A DNA stretch of 64,000 bases, taken from NCBI RefSeq assembly GCF_030127105.1, contig NZ_CP126161.1, positions 496,001 through 560,000 on the forward strand, read 5' to 3'. Within the stretch, counting starts at the first letter, position 1, and each line of letters starts with the position of its first letter. The position numbers and the translations under genes were made by a program. This DNA is from Haloarcula pelagica (GTDB lineage Archaea > Halobacteriota > Halobacteria > Halobacteriales > Haloarculaceae). The notes below the pieces were generated by a model. It saw only the letters and a list, made by a program, of their open reading frames with translations, had not been told where the DNA came from and searched no databases. Below are positions 25,971-35,912 of this stretch, piece after piece.

Positions 25971-27386
25971 TCAGTACTTCGCGTCCGCGCCGGTGACCTC
26001 GTAGATGTCGTCCATGATGGCGTCCCGCTCGCGCTGCCACTCTTCGAAGCCGGTCCGGTCGTCCGGATACTGCTCGTAGTGGTCCAGCAGGCGGTCGGCG
26101 AGGCTCTTGGTCTGATAGAGGTCGTAGATCGTCCCCCAGTGGCCGATGCTCTTGACCGCCATCTTCAGCTTCAGGCCGAAACTCACGCTCGTCGAGCCGC
26201 CGTACAGCGCTTCGGCGAGCTTCTCGCCGGGCATCGCGGCCAACAGCGCCATCAGGTCGTCGATATCGTAGGCCGTCGTGAAGATGTTGTAGACATCGAG
26301 CGCCGCGTACCGGGAGCCGAAGTGGTCCATCACGTCGGCGTTGTACTCCCAGAGCGCGGCCTCCTCGCCCGCGCGGCCGTCCTCGATGGCCTGGATCGCC
26401 TGCTCGGCGGCGTAGGTGCCGGCGTAGGCGGCCCCGGCGATCCCGCCGCCAGTCGTGGGGTTGACGTGGCCCGCGGCGTCGCCGACGGCCATGAACCCGG
26501 GCGCGACCGCCGAGTCGTACGGGCGCCGTGTCGGGAGCGCGGCCCCGAGTTTGTCGGTGACCTCCGCCCCGTCGAACTCCGAGCGGCCGTTGAGGTCCCG
26601 TTTGAGGCTCTCGACGAGTTCCATCGGCTCCTCGTTCATCTGGAACCCCAGGCCGGCGTTGATCTCGGTGTCGGTCCGCGGGAAGTACCACAGGTAGCCG
26701 GCCGAGCGCTCCGTGGGCTTGAACACGAGGGCGTCGTCCCACTCGACGGGCTCGTCGACCTCGATGATCTCCCGATAGGCCGAGCAGAACTGCGAGTACC
26801 GGACGTTCGTGTCGAAACTGGCACCCTCGAAGTCGGTCTTGTCCTGGAGGAGCGAGAGCGCGCCCGCGGCGTCGACGACGATCTCGGCGTCGTAAGTCAC
26901 CGGGTCCCCCTTTCGGATACCCGTGACGCCGGTCACGCGGCCGGTCTCGTCCTGGCGAACGTCCTGGACGACGGTGTCGTAGTGGAACTCGACGCCGGCT
27001 TTCTCGGCCCCCCTGATGAGACAGCGGCCGTACTCCCAGCGGTCGATGACCGCGAGTTCACCGGGCACGGGGATGTCCAGTACGGTGTTCTCTTGGGGGA
27101 TCTCGAAGCGCCCGTGATCGACGCCGGTGTTCGTAAACGCCGGTTCGAGCTGGGACTTGGGGATCGCCTCGGGGAAGTCGCTGGCGCCTTTCAGCGCGTC
27201 GCCACAGGCGATGTGGCCCGCCTCTTGCTCGTCCTTGCGCTCGACGATCACCACGTCGTACCCCGCCTGGGCGACCGTCGCCGCGGCGTAACAGCCCGAG
27301 GTCCCGGCGCCGACGACGACGACATCAGCAGACACCGACCGCGTGGTTGTCGCGCCCCCGGCGGTGCTGCCATCGTAACTACTCAT
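25971..27386 (-). CDS. Geranylgeranyl reductase family flavoprotein
   Basis: A 471-residue FAD protein. G-A-G-T-S-G-C is the FAD-binding loop near the N-terminus, and V-G-D-A-A-G-H-V-N-P-T-T-G-G-G-I is the second FAD motif. Family enzymes reduce isoprenoid chains of archaeal lipids or related prenyl compounds. The substrate here is unknown; a second family member is at 50754-51989. I chose the ATG at 27386. Confidence 0.88.
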   Translation of the reverse strand: MSSYDGSTAGGATTTRSVSADVVVVGAGTSGCYAAATVAQAGYDVVIVERKDEQEAGHIACGDALKGASDFPEAIPKSQLEPAFTNTGVDHGRFEIPQENTVLDIPVPGELAVIDRWEYGRCLIRGAEKAGVEFHYDTVVQDVRQDETGRVTGVTGIRKGDPVTYDAEIVVDAAGALSLLQDKTDFEGASFDTNVRYSQFCSAYREIIEVDEPVEWDDALVFKPTERSAGYLWYFPRTDTEINAGLGFQMNEEPMELVESLKRDLNGRSEFDGAEVTDKLGAALPTRRPYDSAVAPGFMAVGDAAGHVNPTTGGGIAGAAYAGTYAAEQAIQAIEDGRAGEEAALWEYNADVMDHFGSRYAALDVYNIFTTAYDIDDLMALLAAMPGEKLAEALYGGSTSVSFGLKLKMAVKSIGHWGTIYDLYQTKSLADRLLDHYEQYPDDRTGFEEWQRERDAIMDDIYEVTGADAKY

Positions 27387-27446
27387 GAACGCCCGTCCAG
27401 GCCGAAAGGGCAAAATCGTTCCGACTGGGTACAGCGACCGCCGGTA

Positions 27447-28565
27447 TCAGGCGAAAAACTGCCGGAGGCGCTCGGCCGCCGTCTCGACACGTGGCGTCAC
27501 CAGGGCAAAGCGGATTGCGCCCGCCCCGGCGCTCCCGAAGGCCTCGCCGGGCATCCCCGCGACGCCGCCCTCGTCGATCAGTTCGTAGACGTTCTCGAAA
27601 GTCCCGGGAAAATCCGGGAACCGAGCCATCACGTAGAACCCTCCCTCCGGGCGAGTGTACTCCGCCCCCACGTCGTCGAGCGCCCCACAGAGCCGGTCGA
27701 CGCGGTCGGCCAGGCGGTCCCGACAGCGGGCGTAGTAGTCCGGCGGCGTCGTCGCCAGCGCGCGCTCAACGGCGTACTGGGCGGGCCGGCTCGTCGTAAT
27801 GTTCGTGAGCATATGTCTAGTCCGGGCTCGCTCCAGCAGGTCACCGGTTGGCCCCTCGGCCGACGGAAAGACGGCGTAGCCGATCCGGAAGCCGGTGATC
27901 GCCATCGTCTTCGAGAAGCCGTTGGTGGCGACGACGTTTGGCGAGTCGGTCCGGAGCGCGGAACTGAACCGCCCGGCGTAGTCGAAGTGGTCGTACACCT
28001 CGTCGCTGACCAGCAGGGCGTCGTGCTCCTCGGCGATGGCGGCGAACTCGGCCATCGCGTCGGCGCCGTAGATCGCGCCGGTGGGGTTGTTGGGCGTGTT
28101 GACCACGATGACAGCCGTCTCGTCGCTGGCGGCCGCCCGGACCGCGGCGGGCCGGAGGTGACCGCTGTCGTCGACCGGAACCAGCGTCGTCTCGGCGCCC
28201 AGAAAGTTCGCCCGTCCGGCGTAGTAGGGGTAGACGGGATCGGTCAAGACGATCTCCTCGCCCGGAAAGTGGTCGAGTCCACCGGTCATCGCGAGGTGGT
28301 TCGCCTCGCCGGTGCCGTTGGTGACGATCACCCGGTCGACGGCGACATCGCGGCGGGCGGCGATCCGCTCACGCAGGCGACGCAACCCCTCGCTCGGGGC
28401 GTACTGGAACTGTGCGGCGTCGGCCTCGGCGTAGTCACGGAGCCCATCGCGGACACCCGCGGGCGGGTCCCAGTCCGGACTCCCCGAGACCATGTCGACC
28501 ACGTCACGGTCGGCCCGGCGGGCGTACTGGATGACGCGGAAGAACTGGGGTTCCTCGTAGTCCAT
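27447..28565 (-). CDS. Class I/II PLP-dependent aminotransferase
   Basis: A 372-residue enzyme. It shows the N-T-P-N-N-P-T-G PLP-phosphate region, V-S-D-E-V-Y-D-H, and the Schiff-base Lys in N-G-F-S-K-T-M-A-I-T-G-F-R. It converts an amino acid to its 2-oxoacid or the reverse, with the specificity not predictable (aspartate/aromatic-like). It starts at the ATG 28565, just upstream of a small membrane protein gene on the same strand. Confidence 0.92.
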   Translation of the reverse strand: MDYEEPQFFRVIQYARRADRDVVDMVSGSPDWDPPAGVRDGLRDYAEADAAQFQYAPSEGLRRLRERIAARRDVAVDRVIVTNGTGEANHLAMTGGLDHFPGEEIVLTDPVYPYYAGRANFLGAETTLVPVDDSGHLRPAAVRAAASDETAVIVVNTPNNPTGAIYGADAMAEFAAIAEEHDALLVSDEVYDHFDYAGRFSSALRTDSPNVVATNGFSKTMAITGFRIGYAVFPSAEGPTGDLLERARTRHMLTNITTSRPAQYAVERALATTPPDYYARCRDRLADRVDRLCGALDDVGAEYTRPEGGFYVMARFPDFPGTFENVYELIDEGGVAGMPGEAFGSAGAGAIRFALVTPRVETAAERLRQFFA

Positions 28566-28604
28566 ACCCGTCCTCGTCGGGCCGGGGGCGTCTGTCTTTC
28601 CCTC

Positions 28605-28748
28605 TCAGGAGCGGACCACGAGCGTCGCGACGCCGGCGAGTAACAGCAACACGCCCCACGCGAGGTCCGACCCCGGGAGGACGGCGAGCAACAGCGTCAC
28701 GATGCCCGAGGAGACGAGCGACCATCCGAGCGTCGTTCGGTATGCCAT
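28605..28748 (-). CDS. 47-residue two-helix membrane protein
   Basis: A short gene giving 47 residues with two predicted membrane helices (about 9-26 and 29-46, rich in Leu, Val and Gly) and almost no soluble part. It lies upstream of the aminotransferase on the same strand and starts at the ATG 28748. Coding potential rests on the hydrophobic pattern and position, so confidence is moderate. Confidence 0.55.
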   Translation of the reverse strand: MAYRTTLGWSLVSSGIVTLLLAVLPGSDLAWGVLLLLAGVATLVVRS

Positions 28749-28793
28749 ACCCTCACTCGGAGTCGCGCACTGAAAGGCGCTGTCCCGCTCAAC

Positions 28794-28802
28794 GTTTATT
28801 CG
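28794..28802 (+). promoter_or_regulatory. TATA-like box for the CinA gene
   Basis: GTTTATTCG lies 23-31 bases before the ATG at 28825, consistent with a leaderless transcript. Confidence 0.4.
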
Positions 28803-28824
28803 AGCGGGTCGCCTACCGCTCCCC

Positions 28825-29334
28825 ATGTCCGACTCGTCGACACCGGTCGAGCAACGCGTCGGGGATCGACTGCGCGAGCGCGGGGAGACAGTCGCCGTGG
28901 CCGAGTCCTGTACCGGCGGCCTGGTGGGATCGCTCGTGACCGACGTACCCGGCTCCAGTGACTACTTCGACCGCTCTGTGGTGACCTACTCCTACGGTGC
29001 GAAACTGGACCTGCTGGCGGTCGCCCGAGAGACCCTGGACGACCACGGCGCCGTCTCGGAACCGGTCGCCGCGGAGATGGCTCGTGCGGTCAGGGACACC
29101 GCCGGGACCGACTGGGGTGTCGCCACGACCGGTGTCGCCGGTCCAGGCGGTGGCACGCCGGAGACGCCGGTCGGGACCGTCTACATCGCGGTCGCTCACG
29201 CCGCTCCCTGGGAGACGGGCGAGTCGGGCGTGCGCGTCGCCCACTACGAGTTCGACGGCGACCGGACGACGGTCAAAGCGCAGATCGCCAGGCAGGCGCT
29301 GTCCGACCTCCTCGACGCGGTCGAGGGCCAGTAG
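28825..29334 (+). CDS. CinA-family protein (nicotinamide-nucleotide amidase)
   Basis: A 169-residue protein of the CinA C-terminal (PncC) family: A-E-S-C-T-G-G-L, S-D-Y-F-D-R-S-V-V-T-Y, T-G-V-A-G-P-G-G-G-T-P and P-V-G-T-V-Y. The family deamidates nicotinamide mononucleotide in NAD recycling. It is a stand-alone amidase without the N-terminal molybdopterin-like domain. The next gene follows closely on the same strand. Confidence 0.9.
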   Translation: MSDSSTPVEQRVGDRLRERGETVAVAESCTGGLVGSLVTDVPGSSDYFDRSVVTYSYGAKLDLLAVARETLDDHGAVSEPVAAEMARAVRDTAGTDWGVATTGVAGPGGGTPETPVGTVYIAVAHAAPWETGESGVRVAHYEFDGDRTTVKAQIARQALSDLLDAVEGQ

Positions 29335-29369
29335 CAAGACCTTTCGGCGTCCCCTCCAACGGATTCCCC

Positions 29370-29876
29370 GTGAACAAACGCGGCCACGTGTTGAACGCCG
29401 TCCTGTTGAGTATCGGCCTGGGATACGTGCTGGACCCGTCGGGTGACTTCTCGACGTTCGCGAGGATGGCCGAGGTGTTCCTCCCGGTCGTGCTGGGGGC
29501 GCTGTTCCCCGACGTGGACACGGCCTTCGGCCGCCACCGGAAGACGCTGCACAACCTCCCCGTCCTCGCAATCTTCCTCGCACACCCGATCTACCACGCC
29601 GGCAACCTCCAGTGGGTGTGGCTCGGCGTCCTGACCCACTACGTGCTCGACTATCTCGGGTCGAAACGCGGGATCGCGCTCTTCTATCCCCTCTCCGACC
29701 AGGAGTTTGCCTTCCCCTGGGGCGTCGCGACGACCAGCGACTGGGCGGAGGGTGTGACCGTCGCCATCACCGTCGTCGAACTGCTGTTGGTCGCGGCGCT
29801 GGTCCACGTGCTCCCGCAGTATCTCCCGCCGGAGGTCACGCAACTGCTGGCCGAGAACACCGCGCTGGTCGCCTAG
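29370..29876 (+). CDS. YdjM/DUF457-type membrane-bound metal-dependent hydrolase
   Basis: A 168-residue membrane protein with a GTG start. It has the family's His/Asp pattern: N-K-R-G-H-V-L-N-A at the N-terminus, L-F-P-D-V-D-T, G-R-H-R-K-T-L-H-N and G-V-L-T-H-Y-V-L-D, spread over about four helices. The family is thought to bind metal at the membrane surface; the substrate is unknown. It is convergent with the next gene, overlapping it by four bases. Confidence 0.82.
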   Translation: MNKRGHVLNAVLLSIGLGYVLDPSGDFSTFARMAEVFLPVVLGALFPDVDTAFGRHRKTLHNLPVLAIFLAHPIYHAGNLQWVWLGVLTHYVLDYLGSKRGIALFYPLSDQEFAFPWGVATTSDWAEGVTVAITVVELLLVAALVHVLPQYLPPEVTQLLAENTALVA

Positions 29877-30673
29877 TAGACCTTGCAGTGGTCGAACCGG
29901 CCGCCGTAGGCGACGTGATCGGGGTGGGTCGGCTCCGTTCCCTGGAGCATCAAGCGGTCGAACTTCCCCCACGAGTTCTCGAAGCCCAGGTGCGCGAACT
30001 CCAGCGCACGGCGGGCGACGTGGCCCACCCCGTGCCGGTGAAACAGCCGCCGGGAGGCGTCGCTCCGGAACGCCTCCGCGAGTGCGTCGGCGTCGCCGAC
30101 CGGCCGATCGAACGAGATCCAGGCCTCGCCGACGGTCCCGCGGAGGTGAGCGTAGGAGGAGGTGAACGTCTGGACCCCCGTCTCGTGGGCGATCTCGCGC
30201 GCCCGCTTGTTGTCCCAGGGGAGGTGTTTCGGGTTGTACACCTCGATCGCGTCGATCGTCTCGGCGTAGGTCCGGATCTCCTCGCGCCCGAGACTGACGT
30301 TCAGAAAGGTCGGGTGCGGGATCAACACGGCCGCTTCCTGGCGCTCGAGTTCGTCCATCGCCGCCTCCATCGTGATGAAGTCCGGAACCGGTTCGTCCAG
30401 TCCGATCGCGAGGATGTGTCGGCGGTGTTGCCAGGTCCCAGTGAACAGCTCCCGGGCGGGGATCACCGCGAGGTCGTCGTCGGAATAGCGGGCGGCTTCC
30501 TCACGGATGTCCGGCAGGCGCGTGAAGTGTGGCGCGTACACGATCGCGTCCAGCCCGCGGGCCTTCGCCCGCTCGACGACCCGCTCGTCGAGAATCTTGA
30601 CGTGTACGTCGACGTTGAACCCCTCGCTCGTCACGCCGAGTACTCCTGCCGTCGCCACATTAGGGGTTTTCAT
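29873..30673 (-). CDS. PHP-like metal-dependent phosphoesterase, altered ligands
   Basis: A 266-residue protein with the PHP arrangement, ending with V-Y-N-P-K-H-L-P and F-T-S-S-Y-A-H-L-R-G-T-V-G-E-A-W. The first metal motif is not H-x-H but D-V-H-V-K (22-26), and the final S-D-A-H has become S-Y-A-H. It may bind fewer metals or act as a non-canonical member. The start is uncertain: ATG 30673 or GTG 30634, the latter just before the conserved D-V-H region. Confidence 0.7.
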   Translation of the reverse strand: MKTPNVATAGVLGVTSEGFNVDVHVKILDERVVERAKARGLDAIVYAPHFTRLPDIREEAARYSDDDLAVIPARELFTGTWQHRRHILAIGLDEPVPDFITMEAAMDELERQEAAVLIPHPTFLNVSLGREEIRTYAETIDAIEVYNPKHLPWDNKRAREIAHETGVQTFTSSYAHLRGTVGEAWISFDRPVGDADALAEAFRSDASRRLFHRHGVGHVARRALEFAHLGFENSWGKFDRLMLQGTEPTHPDHVAYGGRFDHCKVY

Positions 30674-30726
30674 TCGTCGCCCGCTATCGGTCAGCCCGCT
30701 GCCAGATCGGCCCGGCCGGGCAGTAC

Positions 30727-30735
30727 GCTTATACG
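30727..30735 (+). promoter_or_regulatory. TATA-like box for the zinc-finger gene
   Basis: GCTTATACG lies 23-31 bases before the ATG at 30758, a good leaderless-promoter fit. Confidence 0.5.
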
Positions 30736-30757
30736 ACCGGCTCGCGTCGCCTCCCAC

Positions 30758-31063
30758 ATGACGCGGTGGGAGTGCGCGATCGACGGCGACGACCGGCAGT
30801 TCGACAGCGTCGAGGACCTCATCGTCCACCAGTCGACAGACCACGAGCGGATCACCTGTCAGGTGTGTGGCACCGTGATCCCGGACGGCTACTTCGCCAT
30901 CAAGCACGCCTTCGACGAACACTCCCGCGCCGAGTACGTCCGCGCCTACGACGCCTCCGCAGGCGACGTTCGCCGGCGCGAGAGCGTCAAAGAGGCAATC
31001 GAGGCCGCCGCCGACATGGGGACGGTCATCGACCGCCTGGAAAGCGGCGACGGGGCCTACTGA
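30758..31063 (+). CDS. Small C2H2-type zinc protein (DUF7565-like)
   Basis: A 101-residue protein. Two zinc-binding segments are evident: W-E-C-A-I-D-G ... V-H-Q-S-T-D-H, and I-T-C-Q-V-C-G-T-V-I ... K-H-A-F-D-E-H. A helical C-terminus follows. Haloarchaeal family, probably DUF7565; likely a nucleic-acid or protein-binding factor, no established function. It has its own promoter. Confidence 0.7.
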   Translation: MTRWECAIDGDDRQFDSVEDLIVHQSTDHERITCQVCGTVIPDGYFAIKHAFDEHSRAEYVRAYDASAGDVRRRESVKEAIEAAADMGTVIDRLESGDGAY

Positions 31064-31148
31064 CCCACGTTCTTCGACGGAGGCGAAAAATCCGGCCGAC
31101 TCGCTCACGTCGTTCGCTCGCAGCCGGAGAGACAGGGGCGAATCTCGA

Positions 31149-31586
31149 CTAGCGCTCTTCGGAGTCCAGCACCCGGATCTGGTCACCACGCACGGTGACC
31201 GGGATCGGGACCGTCGCCTCGTACAGCTCGACGGTCACCTGGTCTTTGCCCTCGTCGATCCGCTGGACCTGGGCCTTCTCGCCCTTGAACGGACCGGCGA
31301 TGAGTTCGACGATGTCGCCCTCGGCGATCCCCTCCACGTCGGGTTTCGGCGAGAGGAAGTGCTCGACTTCGGCCATCGAGGACTCTCCCTGGACGACGCC
31401 GTTTGCGTGGGGGATCTCGTCGAGGATGCGGTCGAACACCGAGGCGTCGTCGGCCTCGACCATGACGTAGCTGGTCAGCGAGTCCGGCGCCAGCGCGGCG
31501 TGGATGCTCTCTTCCTCGCGGTTGATGATCATGTCGGCCACGGTGCGCTCCTGGCTGGCCGTGGTCTTGACTGCGTAGATTCCCAT
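31149..31586 (-). CDS. spt5: Transcription elongation factor Spt5
   Basis: A 145-residue archaeal Spt5/NusG. The NGN domain starts M-G-I-Y-A-V-K-T-T-A-S-Q-E and the KOW domain includes G-P-F-K-G-E-K-A-Q-V-Q-R-I-D. It binds the RNA polymerase clamp and keeps elongation processive, with Spt4 as partner. It follows secE by four bases, the usual archaeal order, and ftsZ1 is upstream of both. Confidence 0.95.
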   Translation of the reverse strand: MGIYAVKTTASQERTVADMIINREEESIHAALAPDSLTSYVMVEADDASVFDRILDEIPHANGVVQGESSMAEVEHFLSPKPDVEGIAEGDIVELIAGPFKGEKAQVQRIDEGKDQVTVELYEATVPIPVTVRGDQIRVLDSEER

Positions 31587-31590
31587 GTGT

Positions 31591-31770
31591 TTACACCGGC
31601 TTGCTGCCGGGGACGAATGTCATCACCGCGAAGATGATGAACCCGATCAGTCCCACGAGTACGATACCCGCGCCGGCGATCTTCGCGATCTGTGAGAACT
31701 CGTCCCACTCCGGCGTACTCGCCAGTTTGAGCACGCGGATGTAGGAGTTGAGGTCGTACGGAACGTCCAT
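31591..31770 (-). CDS. secE: Protein translocase subunit SecE (Sec61 gamma)
   Basis: A 59-residue protein: an N-terminal amphipathic helix (V-P-Y-D-L-N-S-Y-I-R-V-L-K-L-A-S-T-P-E-W) and one membrane helix ending F-V-P-G-S-K-P-V. Size and pattern are those of archaeal SecE, the single-helix subunit that clamps SecY. The position directly before spt5, as in other archaea, supports the call. Confidence 0.92.
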   Translation of the reverse strand: MDVPYDLNSYIRVLKLASTPEWDEFSQIAKIAGAGIVLVGLIGFIIFAVMTFVPGSKPV

Positions 31771-31797
31771 AGCGGGCCGTACCCGCTGGCGGCTTTT

Positions 31798-31806
31798 CTA
31801 TATTTT
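31798..31806 (-). promoter_or_regulatory. TATA box of secE-spt5
   Basis: Read on the minus strand this is AAAATATAG, 28-36 bases before the secE ATG. It lies between the ftsZ1 stop and secE, so secE-spt5 can be transcribed apart from ftsZ1. Confidence 0.5.
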
Positions 31807-31830
31807 GGTGTCGGCCGCTCGCGACCCCGA

Positions 31831-32988
31831 TCAGTCGACGTAGTCGATGTCCTCGCCGAGTTGCTGGGAGGCCCGTTCCTGCTGGGCCTCGCCCTGGCCG
31901 TAGATCTGGGGGCTCTCGACCCCGGTGACGACGATCATCGTCTCCATCTTCCCGTCGAACTCGTTGTTGACCGACGCGCCCCAGATGATGCGGGCGTCGG
32001 GGTCGATCCGGTCGTAGATCTCCTCGACGACGCCCTCGGCCTCCTCGATGGACATGTCGGGGCCGCCGACGACGTTGACCAGCGCGGAGTTGGCGCCGTC
32101 GAACTCCACGTCCAAGAGCGGCGAGCGCAACGCCGATCTGATGGAGTCCTGGGCCTTGTTCTCCGAGTCGGACTCTCCGAGCCCGATCATGGCGACGCCG
32201 CCGTTCTCCATGATGGTCCGCACGTCGGCGAAGTCGACGTTGACCAGGCCGGGCTTGGTGATGAGTTCGGTCATCCCCTTCACCGAGCGCATCAGCACGC
32301 GGTCACAGATCTTGAACGCGTCCTGGAGGGGCATGCTGGGGGCGTAGTCCAGCAGGCGGTCGTTCGGGACGACGATCACGGTGTCCGAGACCGACCGCAG
32401 GCGTTCCAGGCCGGCGTCCGCGTTGGCCCGCCGGCGCTCGCCCTCCGCGGTGAACGGGATGGTGACGATAGCGATGGTGAGTGCGCCCGCCTCCTGGGCC
32501 GTCTGTGCGACGACGGGAGCCGCGCCCGTCCCGGTACCGCCGCCCAGCCCGGCGGTGACGAACACCATGTCGGAGCCGTCGATCGACTGTTGGATGTCCT
32601 CGATGTTCTCCTGTGCGGCCTCCTCGCCGATCTTCGGGACCGACCCCGCACCGCGACCACCGGTGCGTTTCTTCCCGATGAGGATCTTCGTGTCGGCCTC
32701 GACCTCGTCGGCGAGGTGCTGGGCGTCCGTGTTGGCGGCGACGAGTTTCGCCCCGTGGATGCCCTCCTCGGTCATCCGCGTGACCGTGTTCCCGCCGGCA
32801 CCGCCACAGCCGACGACCGTGATCTTCGTCTCCAGATCCTTGACGACCGACGCCAGCTCCTCGTCGGTCATCTGTCCGGCTGTCGACATCTCTTCGGTTG
32901 ACCCTGCTTGCCCGTCCGTCGCCTCCGACGCCGGCGAGGACCCCTCCTCTTCGGCCTCGTCGATGGCGTCGTCGATAATCGAGTCCAT
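31831..32988 (-). CDS. ftsZ1: Cell division GTPase FtsZ1
   Basis: A 385-residue tubulin-like GTPase. The GTP-binding loop [10 protein letters not shown] and the [12 protein letters not shown] start are intact, as are N-A-D-A-G-L in T7 position and the F-A-D-V-R-T-I-M-E strand. An acidic, disordered tail of about 50 residues precedes the core. It forms the division ring with FtsZ2 in haloarchaea. A TATA-like AATAAG lies about 30 bases before the start, and a TTTAAAT run directly adjoins it. Confidence 0.96.
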   Translation of the reverse strand: MDSIIDDAIDEAEEEGSSPASEATDGQAGSTEEMSTAGQMTDEELASVVKDLETKITVVGCGGAGGNTVTRMTEEGIHGAKLVAANTDAQHLADEVEADTKILIGKKRTGGRGAGSVPKIGEEAAQENIEDIQQSIDGSDMVFVTAGLGGGTGTGAAPVVAQTAQEAGALTIAIVTIPFTAEGERRRANADAGLERLRSVSDTVIVVPNDRLLDYAPSMPLQDAFKICDRVLMRSVKGMTELITKPGLVNVDFADVRTIMENGGVAMIGLGESDSENKAQDSIRSALRSPLLDVEFDGANSALVNVVGGPDMSIEEAEGVVEEIYDRIDPDARIIWGASVNNEFDGKMETMIVVTGVESPQIYGQGEAQQERASQQLGEDIDYVD

Positions 32989-33080
32989 ATTTAAATCCCC
33001 GTTACAAGCGAACTGTCTTATTCTTTCCCCCTGTGTCGGACGCGCGGCAGACGCCGCCGACGGGTCGTTTCAGCTGGACA

Positions 33081-34433
33081 TCACAGTTCGAAGCGCCGAA
33101 TCCGCTCGCGTTGGAACCGCTCCGGAGTGATTCGCTCGCCGTCTACCTCCACTGGCTCCCCTGCTGCGAGCCGACCGAACTTCGGTCCTTCGGGGACACC
33201 CGCGGTCTCGGCCAGCGACGGATCGAACGCCGTCTCGCGGGCGACCAGCTCGTCACCGTCCCGCGTGACGCTGTCGTATTTCCGCTCCAGGATGTCCCGC
33301 AGTGCGTCGACGAGCGGCCCGCGGCCGGCCGCGGCCGGCACGGCGAACGGCCCGGTGACGACGGTCCCGTTCTGCTCAGTCACGAACGCGAGCGCGGTGC
33401 GCTCGACCTGCCGTCTGGTCGCCTCGTCGTCGATCCCGCTGACTTCTGTCAGCAGGTCCGACGGGAGGTCCACGACCGACCACTCCTCGGCCTCGCTCGC
33501 CCGGTCGCCGAATCGCAGGCCGTCCCCGACCGTCGTCAGGTCGGCCTCCAGCGCCGCGACCCGGTCCAGGGGAACCCCAGTGGTCTCGCGGACGAACGTC
33601 TCCTCGACGACACGGACGCCCAGCGTTTCGAGGTCGGCCGCGATCGTCGGTCGGTCGCCCTCGAACAGCGCGAAGTCGGCGCCGCTCGCTTCGACTGCGC
33701 GCTGGAGGACGGTCCGTCGCTGCTCGTCGGTCTCGGCCCACTCCTCCAGGTCGTCCAGACACCAGTCGGCGGCGACGTGGCCGACCGCCCAGTCGGTCTC
33801 CCGGACGACCCGCTCGAACCGGGGTGCGTAGTGGCCGCCGCCGATCCCGAGGAGCTGTCGTCGGCTCCCGTCCTCGCGCGGCGTGTCGGGCGCGACGCCG
33901 TCGAGGTCGAGGATCGCCCGGGCGACCGCTTCGGCCGCGTCGGGATCGCGCCACTGTGGCGCTGCACTGCCGACCTCGACGAACATCGACGGGACGCCCA
34001 CGTCGGTCGGTCCGTGGTGGGTACACTCCATCCCGACCTCGTAGCCATCGGGTGCGTGCTCGGTCAGTGACTCGACGACCCGCCGGTGAGCGTTCGGACA
34101 GGCACGGGCGAACGATCCGTCGGCGCCGCCGAACTCGGCAGCGCCGAAGTTACCGGTGTGGTGTGCCGTCAGGAGTTCGTCGGTCTCACCGGCGTGACGC
34201 GAGGCGAACACGAGCAGGTCCGGGTCGTCGAACGCGGCCGCGACCCCGTCCAGATCCAGGTGGAGGGCGTCGAACTCGCGGAGTTCGATGCCGTCGGTCC
34301 GATAGACCGTCCCGCCACCGTCGGCGTCGGCGCGGCTGTCGTCGGTCGATTCGGTCCAGTCGGCCAGTTCGAGCAGGCGCTGGCCGACGTGTTCGGAGGC
34401 TTCGTCCGCTCTGGAGACGACGATCGCGAGCAT
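33081..34433 (-). CDS. dtdA: D-aminoacyl-tRNA deacylase (archaeal DTD2)
   Basis: A 450-residue protein starting [10 protein letters not shown] and carrying the GEK1/DTD2 core: [22 protein letters not shown] and I-G-G-G-H-Y-A-P-R. The enzyme frees D-amino acids wrongly attached to tRNA. The C-terminal 150 residues are a haloarchaeal extension. Its ATG overlaps the TGA of the upstream antiporter gene (ATGA), so translation is coupled. Confidence 0.93.
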   Translation of the reverse strand: MLAIVVSRADEASEHVGQRLLELADWTESTDDSRADADGGGTVYRTDGIELREFDALHLDLDGVAAAFDDPDLLVFASRHAGETDELLTAHHTGNFGAAEFGGADGSFARACPNAHRRVVESLTEHAPDGYEVGMECTHHGPTDVGVPSMFVEVGSAAPQWRDPDAAEAVARAILDLDGVAPDTPREDGSRRQLLGIGGGHYAPRFERVVRETDWAVGHVAADWCLDDLEEWAETDEQRRTVLQRAVEASGADFALFEGDRPTIAADLETLGVRVVEETFVRETTGVPLDRVAALEADLTTVGDGLRFGDRASEAEEWSVVDLPSDLLTEVSGIDDEATRRQVERTALAFVTEQNGTVVTGPFAVPAAAGRGPLVDALRDILERKYDSVTRDGDELVARETAFDPSLAETAGVPEGPKFGRLAAGEPVEVDGERITPERFQRERIRRFEL

Positions 34434-35818
34434 CAGTCCGCGTTGTTCATGTGGACCGGGTCCCGGCCGACGGCGGTCCGCACGGCGTCGCCGGCCAGCC
34501 CGAGGAGGTACGTGAGCGCCTGCCAGCGCAGCGCGAACAGCACGGTCCCGGCAGCGATGTACACCCCAGTGTACGCCAGCAGCAGTTCGTAGCTGTCGAT
34601 CGGCAGGACGACGTACTCACGGATCAGTGCGAACTCGATCAAGACCTGCGAGATAAAGAGGACGAAGAGAGCAAGCGCCTCCCGGAGGCTGATCGTGAAG
34701 TTACACAGGAGCGCCAGCGCGAAGAACGACTGGCCAGCCGTAATCCAGATCTCGGCGGACTGTCGCGCGTCGAACGGGAGCGTCCCGTAGCTGCCCAGCG
34801 CGATGGAGTAGATGACCGCGATGGTCCCGATCAGCAGCGTCCACTGGTTGAGCTTCGAGGAGATGAGGGCGTTGAATCCCGCCGTCGAGCGGGCCTTGTT
34901 GACGAGGACGGCGACGACGATCAGTTCCGGGGACTCGCTGGCCAGTGGCGCGATCCACTGGATCATGAAAAAGGAGGGGATCCCCACGTCGAGTCCGATC
35001 TGTTCGAGGCCGTGGGCGAACGGTTCGACGGCGGTGAAGATCATCAGCCCGGAGTACCCGAACAGCCCGAGGACGACCAGCGGCCGCCACGGGAGCGACC
35101 ACTGCTGGAAGTACTTCGGGACGCCGACGGTGTGGTCGGACTGCTCGATGTCCGATTTCAGCACCAGCCCGATGTACGCGACGTAGAGTCCGACCAGAAA
35201 GAGCGTGTCCAGTCCGCCGATCCCGCCGCCCAGCGGGACCAGGAAGGCCCACGCGGTCGCCAGCAGCAGGAAGCTGATCTCGGTGGCGATGTCGGTGTCC
35301 AGTTCGACGGCGTCGTTCAGGAACCCGTCGCGGTGCATCACCGCCGGATCGCGTGTCTGTGTCGCCCGCCAGACGGTAAAGAGCGCGATGCCGGACCAGC
35401 CGAGCCCGATCAGGATGCGGTTGGCGCCGGTCATGTTCGCGATCGCCAGGTTGGCGTCGTGACAGGCCCGTGCGAGTTCCGTCTGGCCGGCCTCGATCGC
35501 CGCCGCCGAGAGTTCGCCACACTTCGCGGCCGTCGCCCCGCCGGCCCCGGCGTTCCAGGCGAACAGGGCGTCGACGGCGTACTCGGGAGCGACCGCCAGC
35601 ACGGCGAGGACGGCGATGGCGAACGCTCGGGGCACGTCTTTCTCCGCGGTCTCGGCACCCCAGGCCAGCAGGAACGAGGCGCCGAGGATCGCAAGCCCCG
35701 AGACGGCGACCTCCGCGACCGTCCCCGGATGGACGCCCAGCAGCGCGACGGCGACCCAGCCGACTGTCAGCGCGACCGCGAAGGCGACCATGACCAGGGG
35801 ATGACGGAGACGACTCAC
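34433..35818 (-). CDS. Large CaCA-type sodium/calcium exchanger
   Basis: A 461-residue protein with about 12 membrane helices. The alpha-repeat P-E motifs are in [10 protein letters not shown] and [12 protein letters not shown] mid-protein cytoplasmic loop (about 105-150) carries an acidic stretch. It is longer than the other two exchangers in this window and translationally coupled to dtdA. GTG 35818 was chosen because the frame upstream reads as a non-hydrophobic arginine-rich extension. Confidence 0.85.
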   Translation of the reverse strand: MSRLRHPLVMVAFAVALTVGWVAVALLGVHPGTVAEVAVSGLAILGASFLLAWGAETAEKDVPRAFAIAVLAVLAVAPEYAVDALFAWNAGAGGATAAKCGELSAAAIEAGQTELARACHDANLAIANMTGANRILIGLGWSGIALFTVWRATQTRDPAVMHRDGFLNDAVELDTDIATEISFLLLATAWAFLVPLGGGIGGLDTLFLVGLYVAYIGLVLKSDIEQSDHTVGVPKYFQQWSLPWRPLVVLGLFGYSGLMIFTAVEPFAHGLEQIGLDVGIPSFFMIQWIAPLASESPELIVVAVLVNKARSTAGFNALISSKLNQWTLLIGTIAVIYSIALGSYGTLPFDARQSAEIWITAGQSFFALALLCNFTISLREALALFVLFISQVLIEFALIREYVVLPIDSYELLLAYTGVYIAAGTVLFALRWQALTYLLGLAGDAVRTAVGRDPVHMNNAD

Positions 35819-35912
35819 TACCTGAGTCCAGCACAGGTCGTCGTGAAAAGGTTGCGAATCGGGCCGGCCGAGAGCGTGGCGTTCATGGCCGGTGGGGCCG
35901 CTGGGTGTACGT

